A DNA stretch of 64,000 nucleotides from Streptomyces sp. H27-H5. GTDB taxonomy: Bacteria > Actinomycetota > Actinomycetes > Streptomycetales > Streptomycetaceae. This document shows positions 7,495 through 16,901 of the stretch, piece after piece; position 1 is the stretch's first letter, and the number at the start of each line of letters is the position of its first letter. The stretch is from the NCBI RefSeq assembly GCF_026627505.1, contig NZ_JAPNLK010000009.1, forward strand, positions 1 through 64,000, read 5' to 3'. The position numbers and the translations under genes are program-made. A model generated the notes under the pieces. It did not search any database, had not been told where the DNA came from, and was given only the letters and a program-made list of their open reading frames with translations.

Positions 7495-8322
7495 ATGTCC
7501 CCGACGCTGAACCGCCGTCGTACCGTCGCCGCAGCCCTGACCACCGCCCTGCTCGTACCGGTCCTGGCCGCCTGCGGCAGCGGTGACGACAAGAAGGACG
7601 AGTCGGCCTCCTCCCCGAGCGCCGCCCCCTCCTCCGCGACGTCCGCCGCCCCCAAGGCCGCGAACCTGACCGTCCTCGCCGCGTCCTCCCTCACCGACGT
7701 CTTCAAGAACGCCGGCGCCGCCTACGAGAAGACGCACCCGGGCACGGAGGTCACGTTCTCCTTCGCCGGTTCGCAGGAACTCGCCGCGCAGGTCAAGCAG
7801 GGCGCCCCGGCCGACGCCCTGGTCACCGCGGACACCAAGACGATGGACGGCCTCAAGGCCGAGACCAACAGCCCGACCGTCATCGCCAAGAACCGCCTGG
7901 TGATCGCGAGCGCCAAGGGCAACCCGTTCAAGATCGACGAGCTGAAGGACCTCGCCGACACCAAGATCAAGGTCGTGCTCGCCGCGCCCGAGGTCCCCGT
8001 CGGCCGCTACAGCAAGCAGATCCTCGACGCCCAGAAGGTCGAGGTGAAGCCGGTCTCCCAGGAGCCCAACGTCCGCGCCGTGCTGAGCAAGGTGGAGCTG
8101 GGCGAGGCCGACGCCGGTCTCGTGTACAAGACGGACACCCTCAAGTCCGGTGACAAGGTCGCCGTCGTCGACATCCCGGACGGGCAGAACGCCGTGGCCT
8201 CCTACCCGGCCGCCTCGCTCAAGGGCTCCAAGAACGCCGACGCCGCTGCCGCGTTCGTCGCCTGGCTGAGCACCCCGGAGACGCAGAAGATCCTCCAGGA
8301 CGCGGGCTTCCAGAAGCCGTAA
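7495..8322 (+). CDS. modA: Molybdate ABC transporter substrate-binding lipoprotein
   Basis: 275 residues. An N-terminal lipoprotein signal with lipobox LAAC is followed by an acidic Ser/Ala linker and a type 2 periplasmic binding fold. The ModA signature LTVLAASSLTDVFKNAG marks the ligand loop, and SFAGSQELAAQVKQGAPADALVTAD supplies the second oxyanion-binding segment. It captures molybdate or tungstate outside the membrane for the fused ModB-ModC transporter encoded next. ATG 7495 was chosen because it begins the signal peptide and has GAGGAG upstream (7480-7485). Confidence 0.95.
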   Translation: MSPTLNRRRTVAAALTTALLVPVLAACGSGDDKKDESASSPSAAPSSATSAAPKAANLTVLAASSLTDVFKNAGAAYEKTHPGTEVTFSFAGSQELAAQVKQGAPADALVTADTKTMDGLKAETNSPTVIAKNRLVIASAKGNPFKIDELKDLADTKIKVVLAAPEVPVGRYSKQILDAQKVEVKPVSQEPNVRAVLSKVELGEADAGLVYKTDTLKSGDKVAVVDIPDGQNAVASYPAASLKGSKNADAAAAFVAWLSTPETQKILQDAGFQKP

Positions 8323-8340
8323 CGGGCCCCGCGCCCGCAT

Positions 8341-8387
8341 GCCGAGAGGGGTTGCCTGGTCCGGGGGGACAGGCGGCCCCTCTCGGC
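8341..8387 (+). terminator. Hairpin between modA and modBC
   Basis: Perfect 11-base arms GCCGAGAGGGG (8341-8351) and CCCCTCTCGGC (8377-8387), with an inner CCTG/CAGG stem. It is followed by CTTGTCC rather than a T run. Its place between a binding-protein gene and the transporter gene suggests partial termination or 3'-end protection that keeps modA mRNA more abundant. Confidence 0.75.
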
Positions 8388-8389
8388 TT

Positions 8390-8441
8390 GTCCCGTCCGC
8401 GAGTCCCGTGCGCGTGTCCCGTGCGCGTGTCCCGTGCGCGT
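8390..8441. repeat. Four tandem 13-base repeats between modA and modBC
   Basis: Three identical copies of GTCCCGTGCGCGT (8403-8415, 8416-8428, 8429-8441) follow a first copy that differs at two positions (8390-8402). The array directly follows the modA hairpin and is a likely site of copy-number change. Confidence 0.9.
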
Positions 8442-8519
8442 GTCGCCCGACCTGCCGCGCCGTCCGCCCCCGTCGCCGTACGCTTCCCACCCGGCGAAGC
8501 CCCCAGCCAGGAACCCCCC

Positions 8520-10445
8520 ATGACCAGAGTCCGTACCCGTGTCAGGCCGCCCGTGGCCCTGGCGCTCCCCGCCCTGCTCGCCGTCGCGTTCCTGCTGCTG
8601 CCCCTCGTCGGCATCCTGTCCCGCACCCAGTGGGCCGAGCTGACCACCCACCTGACCAGCCCCGACGTGGTCCAGGCCCTCGAACTCTCGCTCGTCGTGT
8701 CCTTCTGGGCCCTCGGGCTCTCGCTGGTCCTCGGGGTGCCGCTGGCCTGGTTGTTGGCCCGGGTGGAGTTCAAGGGGAAGGCGTTCGTCCGCTCACTCGT
8801 CCTGCTGCCCATGGTGCTGCCGCCGACCGTCGGCGGTGTGGCCCTGCTGCTGGGCTTCGGCCGGCGCGGCCTCCTCGGGCCCTGGCTGGAGGACACCTTC
8901 GGCATCACGCTGCCCTTCCACACCTCCGGCGCCGTCGTCGCCGCCACCTTCGTCGCGATGCCCTTCCTCGTCATCAGTCTGGAAGGGGCGCTCGGCGGAC
9001 TGAAGCACAGCTACGAGGAGACCGCGTCCTCCCTCGGCGCCTCGCCGGTCCGGGTGTTCTTCACCGTGACCCTGCCCATGGTGGCCCCCGGCCTGGTCGC
9101 CGGAGCGGCGCTCACCTGGGCCCGCGCGCTCGGCGAGTTCGGTGCGACGATCACCTTCGCCGGGAACCTGCCCGGCGAGACCCAGACCCTGCCGCTCCAG
9201 GTCTACCTGCTGCTCCAGGACAGCCCCGAGGCGGCCACGTCCGTGTCGCTGCTGCTGCTCGCGATCGCCATGGGCGTACTGATCGCCCTGCGCGGGCGGT
9301 GGACGGGAACCCCCGTCGCCCGCAAGGACACCGAGACCCCCGCGGCGCCCGAGGACTCCCCCGCCGCCCACGTTCCGCAGGCACCGCCGGCCGCGGCCCA
9401 GGACGACGGCCGCTGGGCGTTGCACGCCGAGGTGACCGGCTTCAACCGGCTGACCCTCGACGCCGAACCCGGCACCACCATCGCCGTCGTCGGCGAGAAC
9501 GGCGCCGGGAAGACCACCCTCCTGCGCGCGCTCCTCGGACTCACCCCCCGCGCCCACGCCCGACTCACCCTCGGCGGCGCCGACGTCACCGCCCTGCCCG
9601 CACACAAACGGCACGTCGCCTGGGTCCCCCAGGACGGCGCCCTCTTCCCGCACCTCACCGCACTCTCCAACACCGCCTACGGACTCCGCGCCCACGGCAC
9701 GTCCCGCGCCCGCGCCCGTACGGAGGCCCGGCAGTGGCTCGACCGCCTCGGCGTCGGCCACCTGGCCCACCGCAAACCCGCCCAGCTCTCCGGCGGCCAG
9801 GCCCAACGCGTGGCCCTCGCCCGGGCCCTCGCCACCCGACCCCGGCTCCTCCTCCTCGACGAACCCCTCGCCGCCCTCGACCAGACCACCCGGGCCCGCG
9901 TCCGCCACACCCTGCGCACCCACCTCGCCGGCTTCGGCGGGGTCTGCCTCATCGTCACCCACGACCCCGTCGAGGCGGTGTCGCTGGCCGACCGCGTCCT
10001 CGTGCTCTCCGACGGCCACACCCTCCAGGACGCCCCGCCCGCCGAGGTCACCCGCCACCCCCGCAGCCCCTGGGTCGCCCGCATGCTCGGCCGCAACGCC
10101 TGGCCCGGCACCACCACCGCACACGGACTGGCCCTCGCCGGAGGCGGCCGGCTCGTGGTGCCGGAGACACAGGCCGAGGGGGCGTCGGCGCTCGCGATCA
10201 TCGCCCCGGAGGCCGTGTCGCTGCACCGGGAGCGCCCGAGCGGAAGCGCGCGCAACGTCTGGTCCGGGACCGTACGGGAGATCACCGCGACCGGCAGCCG
10301 ACTGCGCGTGCTGGTCGCGTCGGCCGAAGTGCCCGACCTGGTCGCGGAGATCACCCCGGAGGCGGCCGCCGAACTGGGCGTCGTCGACGGGGCGTCCGTC
10401 TGGTGCAGCGTGAAGGCCACCGAGATCACGCTGGTGTCGCTCTGA
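8520..10445 (+). CDS. Fused molybdate ABC permease-ATPase (ModB-ModC)
   Basis: 641 residues. The first 265 residues are a ModB-type permease with five or so membrane segments and the EAA-like loop GLKHSYEETASSLGASP. After a Pro/Ala linker, an ABC ATPase (about 300-520) shows Walker A GENGAGKTT, signature LSGGQAQRVALARAL and Walker B LLLLDEPLAALD. A C-terminal TOBE/Mop domain (about 560-641) can sense intracellular molybdate, as in ModC. Fusion of the two subunits in one chain is known in streptomycetes. ATG 8520 begins the first membrane protein segment; the ribosome site is weak. It pairs with modA upstream. Confidence 0.94.
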   Translation: MTRVRTRVRPPVALALPALLAVAFLLLPLVGILSRTQWAELTTHLTSPDVVQALELSLVVSFWALGLSLVLGVPLAWLLARVEFKGKAFVRSLVLLPMVLPPTVGGVALLLGFGRRGLLGPWLEDTFGITLPFHTSGAVVAATFVAMPFLVISLEGALGGLKHSYEETASSLGASPVRVFFTVTLPMVAPGLVAGAALTWARALGEFGATITFAGNLPGETQTLPLQVYLLLQDSPEAATSVSLLLLAIAMGVLIALRGRWTGTPVARKDTETPAAPEDSPAAHVPQAPPAAAQDDGRWALHAEVTGFNRLTLDAEPGTTIAVVGENGAGKTTLLRALLGLTPRAHARLTLGGADVTALPAHKRHVAWVPQDGALFPHLTALSNTAYGLRAHGTSRARARTEARQWLDRLGVGHLAHRKPAQLSGGQAQRVALARALATRPRLLLLDEPLAALDQTTRARVRHTLRTHLAGFGGVCLIVTHDPVEAVSLADRVLVLSDGHTLQDAPPAEVTRHPRSPWVARMLGRNAWPGTTTAHGLALAGGGRLVVPETQAEGASALAIIAPEAVSLHRERPSGSARNVWSGTVREITATGSRLRVLVASAEVPDLVAEITPEAAAELGVVDGASVWCSVKATEITLVSL

Positions 10446-10457
10446 GCGGTGCCCGCG

Positions 10458-13217
10458 TCAGGGCGCCGTCGCCGAGCCGGGCAGGATCGAGAGCCACTCC
10501 CCCGCCGCGAAGGCGTCGACCCCGATCAGGGTCCGGCCGGCGCGCCCGACCGTGACGGTCGGCACGCCCTCGGTGCGACCGGCCGCGAAGCGGGGGGCGT
10601 CGAGCGTGAACAGGGCCGCGCGTTTGCCGCTCGCGCGCCGGAACTCGGCGAGGCGCCGGGTCAGCAGGGCGGCCTCGTTCCGGTCGACGATGCCCGGCGC
10701 GTACCGCTGTACGACGGCCACCGCGCCCGTACCAGGCTCCCGTGCGGCGGCCGTGAGGGCTTCGGCGAGGACCCGCATCCGGTCCAGCCCGCCGCCCGCG
10801 TCGAGCGTACGGCGGCGACCGTCGAGCGGCACGAAGCGCACGCCCCGGTGCGTGAAGCCCGGGCGGCCGTCCACCCCGGCGAGGACGAAGTCCGCGCCGG
10901 CGCCCGGCGCCCGCCCGTCCGGCGAGACCGCGAACCGCCAGGGCCGCGCCCGTACCCCGGCGGGGGTCGACACGACCGGGTCCGGGGGGAGGGTGACCCT
11001 CGGGGCGGCCCCGGTCGGCGGGGTCTCGGCGGTCAGCGTGTCCAGCAGCAACCGGGCCGGGCCGCCGCCCCCCTCGGTGGCCGACAGGCCGGTGAGGCGC
11101 AGCGGTCGCTCGGCCGTCGCCGGCAGCGGCAGGGTGATCCGGCGCCAGCCGGACCGGTCCGCTGCCGGGCCGCGCAGGGTGAGACCGGCCCCGTCCCCGT
11201 CGGTCAGGTGCACCGCCGGGCGCGCCCCGGATCCGTCTCCGCGGACCCACAGGGACACCGAACGGGCCTGCTCCGGCAGGGGGATCGGCCGGGGGGCGGC
11301 GGCGGTGGCGGTCGGGGCGGCGGCGGGGAGGGTGAGGGCGATCCCGGTGCCCGGGTGGCCCTCGCCCGGGGCGGCGGCCGCACCCGTGCCCTTCCAGCGG
11401 CCGGCGTCCTCCAGGTCGGCGAGGGGCAGCGCGTCCAAGCCCGCCCCGACGGTCAGTTCGGCGGTGGCGCCGGTGGCCGGGACGGTGAGGCGCAGCCGCC
11501 CGGTGGCCCGGGCGACCAGGGCTCGGACCGTGAAGCCGCCCCGGCCGTCGGGGGCGACCCGCCAACGGGAGCGGTCGTACCGCAAGGCGGTGTCCCGGGG
11601 TTCGACGGTGGTCGCGCGGCCCTGGGCGTCGTACCCGGTCAGGTCGAAACCGGCGCTCTCCGTCCGGTCGGCGAGCCCGATCCGGTCCCGGGTCGGGCGG
11701 ATCCGGGTCAGCGGCCCGAGCACCTCCAGCGCCAACGAGCCCTCGGCCCGACCGCTTTCGGCCGGGCGGCCTCCGGGCCGGTCCGTGCGGGCCCGTACGG
11801 TGACGGGTCCCGGCCGCGACCCGCGCAGGACCCCCTCGGAGCCGATCCGGCCGGCGCCCTCGGCCGACCAGGAGGGGGTGCCGGGGGCCGGGCCGAGCGC
11901 GGAGTCGTGGCCGGTGGCGGTCAGGGTGCGGGTCAGTCCGGGAAAGAGGCGGGTGGCGCCGTCGGCGGCCTCGACCCGGTAGCCGGTGAGCCGCCCGGAG
12001 CCCATCGGGGCGGTGAGCGCGAGGCCGTTGGGGACCGGGCGGGGCTTCCCGTCCGACGGGGTGTTCTCCAGGATCGGGCCTGTCGCGCCGGAGAGTGCGG
12101 CGAGGAGCGTCGAGGAGCCGCCGCCGTCCAGGTTGAGCGCCTCGTGGGACCCGAGCCGGCGCATCATGCGGCCGAGCCCGGTCAGGGTGAGCCCGCCGCT
12201 GGCCCGCATGCGGCCGTCGGCGGTGACCAGCCGCAGCGACCGGCCGTCCCGCGAGAGGCCGACCGCCGTGCGCGGGGCGGCGGTGTTGTTCGGTTCGCCG
12301 TCGTGGTTCTGCGGGATTCCGGCCACGACGAGGGGCTCCCGCCCGCCGACGGCCGCCAGGGGTGCCGGTCCGGCCTCCGGCAGCGGCGCGGCGGTGACGC
12401 TCACGGGATCCCCGACGCGCAGCGCGCCGAGTTCGGGCGCCGCCGCCCCGGCCGCGGCCAGCAGGGTGGTGCCGGGAGCGGGGCGTGCACGGCGCGCGGG
12501 ACGCCGCAGGACCGGTACCGCGACCGCGACGGCGACCCGGCCGTCGCGCAGTTCCACCGTCGGCCCGGTGTCCGGGAGGACGGAGCCGGGCCAGTCGGCG
12601 GTATACACGGCGAAGCCCTCGGCGAGTGGCCGGGCGGCGTTGTACCCGGCCGGGGTGCGCACCGCCCCGCCGGGCAGGGTGATGCTCCCGGTGAGGCCGA
12701 GGCGCAGGACGCGGCCGCTGCCGTCGGCGGCGAATCCGACGGCCGCGCCGCCGCCGGGGCCGGGAGAGGCGGAGTGCAGGAGCCGGCCGCCCCGCACCCC
12801 GGGGCCGAGGGGGGCGCCGGTTCCCCGGATGTCGAAGAAGTCCCCGTTGACGGCTCCGACGACGCGGCGCCCCGGCCCGGCCGGGTGGTGGGCGACGGCC
12901 TCGGCGACCGTCTCGGCCCCGCGCCCGCCCAGGTATTCGGCCCGTACCCCGCCGGGGGCGGCGAGGTCGACGACGAGTTCGTCGACGCGCAGCCAACGGT
13001 CGCTCTCCAGCCGGTCGTACGACTCCAGCCGCACTCCGGGGGCCACCGGGCGGGAGGTGCGGGCGGTCTCGATGCCGTCGTCGACCTCCGCGGCGAGCGC
13101 GGCCGGCGGTCCGGCGAGCAGGGCGCCGCAGAGCAGCGGGGCGAGCAGGGCCACCGGGGGCGGCCGGAGGATCGACACCCGGGAAGGATTCCGCGGCCCG
13201 GCGCGGCCCCGGGGCAC
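10458..13217 (-). CDS. Secreted phosphodiester glycosidase family protein
   Basis: 919-residue exported protein with a signal peptide (LLAPLLCGALLAGPPAALAA, about 23-42). Residues about 95-400 form a phosphodiester glycosidase (NAGPA/DUF2233) domain: VVGAVNGDFFDIRGTGAPLG and EALNLDGGGSSTL are diagnostic. The rest (about 400-920) looks like beta-sandwich and Ig-like modules, one resembling a carbohydrate-binding domain, and a final metallophosphatase-like stretch is possible but not clear. Relatives uncover mannose-6-phosphate or act on cell-wall glycopolymers; the substrate here is unknown. The GTG at 13217 is provisional; another GTG at 13178 would still leave a signal peptide. It is convergent with modBC with 12 bases between. 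Confidence 0.85.
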   Translation of the reverse strand: MPRGRAGPRNPSRVSILRPPPVALLAPLLCGALLAGPPAALAAEVDDGIETARTSRPVAPGVRLESYDRLESDRWLRVDELVVDLAAPGGVRAEYLGGRGAETVAEAVAHHPAGPGRRVVGAVNGDFFDIRGTGAPLGPGVRGGRLLHSASPGPGGGAAVGFAADGSGRVLRLGLTGSITLPGGAVRTPAGYNAARPLAEGFAVYTADWPGSVLPDTGPTVELRDGRVAVAVAVPVLRRPARRARPAPGTTLLAAAGAAAPELGALRVGDPVSVTAAPLPEAGPAPLAAVGGREPLVVAGIPQNHDGEPNNTAAPRTAVGLSRDGRSLRLVTADGRMRASGGLTLTGLGRMMRRLGSHEALNLDGGGSSTLLAALSGATGPILENTPSDGKPRPVPNGLALTAPMGSGRLTGYRVEAADGATRLFPGLTRTLTATGHDSALGPAPGTPSWSAEGAGRIGSEGVLRGSRPGPVTVRARTDRPGGRPAESGRAEGSLALEVLGPLTRIRPTRDRIGLADRTESAGFDLTGYDAQGRATTVEPRDTALRYDRSRWRVAPDGRGGFTVRALVARATGRLRLTVPATGATAELTVGAGLDALPLADLEDAGRWKGTGAAAAPGEGHPGTGIALTLPAAAPTATAAAPRPIPLPEQARSVSLWVRGDGSGARPAVHLTDGDGAGLTLRGPAADRSGWRRITLPLPATAERPLRLTGLSATEGGGGPARLLLDTLTAETPPTGAAPRVTLPPDPVVSTPAGVRARPWRFAVSPDGRAPGAGADFVLAGVDGRPGFTHRGVRFVPLDGRRRTLDAGGGLDRMRVLAEALTAAAREPGTGAVAVVQRYAPGIVDRNEAALLTRRLAEFRRASGKRAALFTLDAPRFAAGRTEGVPTVTVGRAGRTLIGVDAFAAGEWLSILPGSATAP

Positions 13218-13299
13218 GACCCGGGCCGGGAGCGGCGTGTTCAGCCATTCGCCGGGCGGCCGGGTGCCGACGGCCCCGGCAGGATCCGAAAGAGACGGC

Positions 13300-15369
13300 C
13301 TAGCCGGCCCGCCTCGGGACGATGAACTCGCACCACACGCACTTGCCGCCGCCGCGGGGCTCCACCCCCCAGTCGTCCGCGAGCCGGTCCACCAGCAGCA
13401 GGCCGCGTCCCGACACCGCCCAGTCCCCCGCCTCGCGACGGTGCGGCAGGGCGCTGCTGGAGTCCTCGACCTCGATGCGGATCCGCCCCTCCGCGGTCAG
13501 CCGCAGGCTGACGTGTCCCGCGCCGTCGGTGTGCACCAGGACGTTCGTCATCAGCTCGTCGGCGGCCAGCTCGATCTCGTCCGCGCGCTCCCGGGCGCCC
13601 CAGGCGGCCACCGCCGCCCGGATCAGGTGCCGGGCCAGAGCGGGGCCGTTCGGGTCGCCGGGGGCGAGTTCGTGGCGCAACGGGCCGCCGCCGCGCGGGG
13701 CGGGGGTGCCCCGGCGGCGCAGCAGGAGCAGGGCCATGTCGTCGCCGCCGCCCGCGTCCCCGACGAGGTCGCACAGCACGTCGGCCAGTCGCTCGACGTC
13801 GACCGGTCCGCCCCGGACGGCGTCCATGACCTCCCGCATCCCGGAATCGGCGCGGTCGCCGCGGCGTTCCGTCAGGCCGTCCGTGCAGAGCAGCAGCGTG
13901 TCGCCGGGGTGAAGTTCGACACTGGTCACGGGGTAGCCGGTACCGGTTCCCGGGGGATCGTGGGCGGGCAGGCCGAGCGGCAGTCCACCGGCCACCTGGA
14001 TCCGGTGGCAACTGCCGTCGCCGCGGCGGACGATCGGGTCGAGGTGACCGGCCCGCACCAGGTGCAGCATGCCGGTGTTCAGGTCCACCTCGCCGTAGGT
14101 GCAGGTGGCGAACCGTTCCGTCGCCAGTTCCCGCAGGAAGGTCGAGGCGCGCGCCATCGCCGTGCCGGGCGTGTGTCCCTCGGCGATGTAGGCCCGCAGG
14201 ACGATCCGCAACTGGCCCATGACGGCCGCCGCGTCGGTGTCGTGGCCCTCCACGTCCCCGATCACCACCCCGACCCGTCCCTCCCCGAGCGGGATCACGT
14301 CGTACCAGTCGCCGCCGATGTCCCGGCCCATCCTGGCCGCCCGGTACCGTACGGCGATCAGCGCGCCCGGCACCTCCGGGATCCTGCGCGGCAGCATGGC
14401 CCGCTGGAGTCCCTCCGCGAGGTCGTGCTCCTGCTCGAAGAGGATGGCCCGCTGGAGGCTCTGCGCGATGCCGCTGCCCAGGGCCACCAGCACGTTCCGC
14501 TCCTCGGTGGTGAAGTCCCCGTCCCGGCTGTAGAGCAGCCCGAGCGCGCCCACGGGACGGCCCTGGGCGATCAGGGGCAGGTAGACCCCGCTGCGCACGT
14601 CCAGCGGTTCGATGTACGGCCACAACAGCGGGTAGCTTCGCTGGAACTCCTCGCGGGAGGTGACGTAGACCGTCTGGAGGGTCCGTACGGCCTCGCTCAT
14701 CGGGAAGCGCGCGTCGATGCGGGTGTACTCGATCTCGGGAACGTAGGAGCCGAGTTGTCCTTCGGCGACGAGGTGGACGCGGGCGCCGTCGACGACGCCG
14801 AGCATCACGCTGACGGCTCCGAGGTGCCCGAGGGCCTCGGGGTCCTTGAGCACGTCGGTCACGTCGTTGACGGTGCGCGCGTGGGCGAGGATCGCGGTGG
14901 TCCGTTCGACGACGCCGGTCATCCGGCGGCGCCCCTCGTTGCGTTCCCCGGCGGCTCCCGGCTCGACCGGGTCGTGGGCGGCGTCGCGGAGGATCCCGAT
15001 GACGCGGTACGGACGGCCGTCTCGCGGGTCCCGCAGGATGTGGCCCTGGATGTGGGTCCAACCGAGGGTTCCGTCCCGGCTGCGGCTGCGGAAGTACGCC
15101 CCGTAGTGGCTGCGGCCGTCCTTCAGCGCCTGGGCGACGCGCGCGTCGATCCGCGACTCCTCGCCGGACACGAGCCGGATGCGCAGTCCGGCGGGGGTCC
15201 CGGTGAACTCGTCCGGACGCAAGTCGAGGACCTCGAGGGCGGTGGGATCCAGGTGCATCTGTCCGCTGTCGAGGTCCCAGTCGAAGGTGCCCATGCGGTT
15301 GAGCGCGAGACTCGTGTCGGGCCGCGCGGGCCAGTCGACCTCGGGGGTCGTGATTCCCCGCTGGTCCAT
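13300..15369 (-). CDS. PAS-GAF-SpoIIE phosphatase-HATPase protein
   Basis: 689 residues in four domains: PAS (about 20-130, FDWDLDSGQMHLDP), GAF (about 165-310), PP2C/SpoIIE phosphatase (about 330-545, with GGDWYDVIPL, VIGDVEGHD and GGDDMALLLLRRRG metal sites) and an anti-sigma-type HATPase (about 560-685, ELAADELMTNVLVHTDG). Such proteins dephosphorylate anti-sigma-factor antagonists and may also act as RsbW-like kinases. Streptomycetes have dozens and targets cannot be told from sequence. All catalytic aspartates appear present. It is followed by the glycosidase gene on the same strand after 82 bases. Confidence 0.93.
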   Translation of the reverse strand: MDQRGITTPEVDWPARPDTSLALNRMGTFDWDLDSGQMHLDPTALEVLDLRPDEFTGTPAGLRIRLVSGEESRIDARVAQALKDGRSHYGAYFRSRSRDGTLGWTHIQGHILRDPRDGRPYRVIGILRDAAHDPVEPGAAGERNEGRRRMTGVVERTTAILAHARTVNDVTDVLKDPEALGHLGAVSVMLGVVDGARVHLVAEGQLGSYVPEIEYTRIDARFPMSEAVRTLQTVYVTSREEFQRSYPLLWPYIEPLDVRSGVYLPLIAQGRPVGALGLLYSRDGDFTTEERNVLVALGSGIAQSLQRAILFEQEHDLAEGLQRAMLPRRIPEVPGALIAVRYRAARMGRDIGGDWYDVIPLGEGRVGVVIGDVEGHDTDAAAVMGQLRIVLRAYIAEGHTPGTAMARASTFLRELATERFATCTYGEVDLNTGMLHLVRAGHLDPIVRRGDGSCHRIQVAGGLPLGLPAHDPPGTGTGYPVTSVELHPGDTLLLCTDGLTERRGDRADSGMREVMDAVRGGPVDVERLADVLCDLVGDAGGGDDMALLLLRRRGTPAPRGGGPLRHELAPGDPNGPALARHLIRAAVAAWGARERADEIELAADELMTNVLVHTDGAGHVSLRLTAEGRIRIEVEDSSSALPHRREAGDWAVSGRGLLLVDRLADDWGVEPRGGGKCVWCEFIVPRRAG

Positions 15370-15408
15370 GCAGCCAGGGTCTCACTGTTCCCCGGCCGGG
15401 GCGCGCGG

Positions 15409-16818
15409 TCACCCCGTGCGGGGGCTCGCCTGCGACGGGGGCGCGGCCGAGGACGGCGTGGGCGGCGGGGTGTCCGACGGGGCGACGCGGGCGGGCGGCG
15501 AGTCCGCCGGGGCCTCGCTCGGGGGGCTGTCGCTCGGGGTGGTGTCGGCGGGCGAATCCGAGGCGGGCTCCTGCGGGGACTGCTCGGAGGACCGGCCCGG
15601 GGGCTGCGCCGAGGACTCCGGGGGGCTGTCGGACGGAGTCACGCCGGGGGTGTCGCCCGGCGATCGCGTCGGGGCGTCGGTGTCCGTCGGCGAGCCGTTC
15701 CCCGGGGACGTGGGGGTGTCCGGGGGCGTGGTGCCCGTCGGGGTGGGGGTCACCGGCGGGGGCACCGGCTTGTCGCGCTTGCCGTCGTGGTCGGCGCGGC
15801 CGCGTCCGTACCAGGTCCCGTCGTGGTGGTCGTAGATCACGAAGGTGTTCACGACCTTCACCGAGGGGGCGACCACCACCACCCGCTGCGGCTGGTACGC
15901 GGGCCACGACTGCCCCGTGCGCTTCGCGTCGGCCCCGAGCGCCACCGGCTCCCCCAGCGGATTGCCGCACGCGCAGCGCACCCGCGGCACCCCGCGGTCG
16001 TCCACGAGCACGGCCGTCCCGGCCTGCAGCACCGCCTGGTAGGGGGTGGCCTTGCCGTCGCGGTAGCCGTGGTTGGTGACCCGGGTGTCCGCGCGCAGCC
16101 GCAGGGGGGTCAGGGAGCGCAGGTAGGCGGGTACGGCCGCGGGTCGGATCCCGAGGGCGGAGGCGAAGGCGGCGTTCTTGGCCGGTTGCCCGGTCAGCGC
16201 CGTGATCTGCTTCCCGACGTCGCAACTGGCGGTGTTCCGGGTCCCCCCGTACAGCCCGGGCGCGGCTCCGCTGACGCTGCGCGTGACCGTCGCGCCGGTC
16301 GCCGGCGCGCTGTCGCTCGCGGAGGGCGGCGGGCTCTGCGCCGGTGGTGTGGCCTCCTCGGCCGCCGTGGACTCGGTGAACGGGGCGGGCCCGGTCGCGG
16401 AGGCCGGTTGGAGGAAGACCTCCCCGCCGCCCGCCCGGGTGGACGAGGGCGTGCCGCTCGGCCGGGTGAGCACCACCACCAGCGCCACGACGGCCGCCAG
16501 GGCGACGACCGCCGCGGCCAACCGGGGTCCGGAACGCCACCACGGGCCCTTGCCGGACGGCCCGGTGGGCGCGGGACCGTCGGGGCCGGCGGGCCCCCCG
16601 GGCGGTGGCTCGGGCGGCCCTCCCCGGCGCCCGCCCGAGAGGGGGCCGGAAGGGGGACCGGACGGGCGCTCGGCAGGCGACTGTGACGCCCGCGGCGGCA
16701 GCGGCGGTTCCTGGCCGGAGGGTTGCGTGGTCACGGGCTCTTCTTCCCAGACGGAGGAGTCTTCCCTGACGGAGGAGTTCCGGTCCGGGGCGGACGTTCC
16801 GTTGCGGTGTACGGACAT
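15409..16818 (-). CDS. DUF6777-type membrane-anchored protein
   Basis: 469 residues. A Pro/Gly-rich cytoplasmic N-terminus (1-90) precedes one membrane segment (LAAAVVALAAVVALVVVLT, about 100-118). The outer domain (about 165-365) contains GLYGGTRNTASCDV and a VRCACGNPL motif, which I associate with DUF6777 proteins of Streptomyces. The last 100 residues are a Pro/Ser/Thr/Asp-rich tail, probably wall-spanning. The ATG at 16818 has GGAG directly before it, an unusually close ribosome site; an in-frame GTG further inside is possible. Function is unknown. Confidence 0.75.
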   Translation of the reverse strand: MSVHRNGTSAPDRNSSVREDSSVWEEEPVTTQPSGQEPPLPPRASQSPAERPSGPPSGPLSGGRRGGPPEPPPGGPAGPDGPAPTGPSGKGPWWRSGPRLAAAVVALAAVVALVVVLTRPSGTPSSTRAGGGEVFLQPASATGPAPFTESTAAEEATPPAQSPPPSASDSAPATGATVTRSVSGAAPGLYGGTRNTASCDVGKQITALTGQPAKNAAFASALGIRPAAVPAYLRSLTPLRLRADTRVTNHGYRDGKATPYQAVLQAGTAVLVDDRGVPRVRCACGNPLGEPVALGADAKRTGQSWPAYQPQRVVVVAPSVKVVNTFVIYDHHDGTWYGRGRADHDGKRDKPVPPPVTPTPTGTTPPDTPTSPGNGSPTDTDAPTRSPGDTPGVTPSDSPPESSAQPPGRSSEQSPQEPASDSPADTTPSDSPPSEAPADSPPARVAPSDTPPPTPSSAAPPSQASPRTG

Positions 16819-16889
16819 CTCCGGATTTCTTGCACTCCTGCGGACCATTGTGTGGGGCCTCCCGGTGGTGGCCGCAAGCCGAGGGTGCC

Positions 16890-16895
16890 TACCGT
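16890..16895 (+). promoter_or_regulatory. -10-like hexamer of a leaderless streptophobe gene
   Basis: TACCGT ends six bases before the GTG start at 16902 and no Shine-Dalgarno sequence is present. No clear -35 hexamer is seen. Confidence 0.4.
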
Positions 16896-16901
16896 TGTCG
16901 G

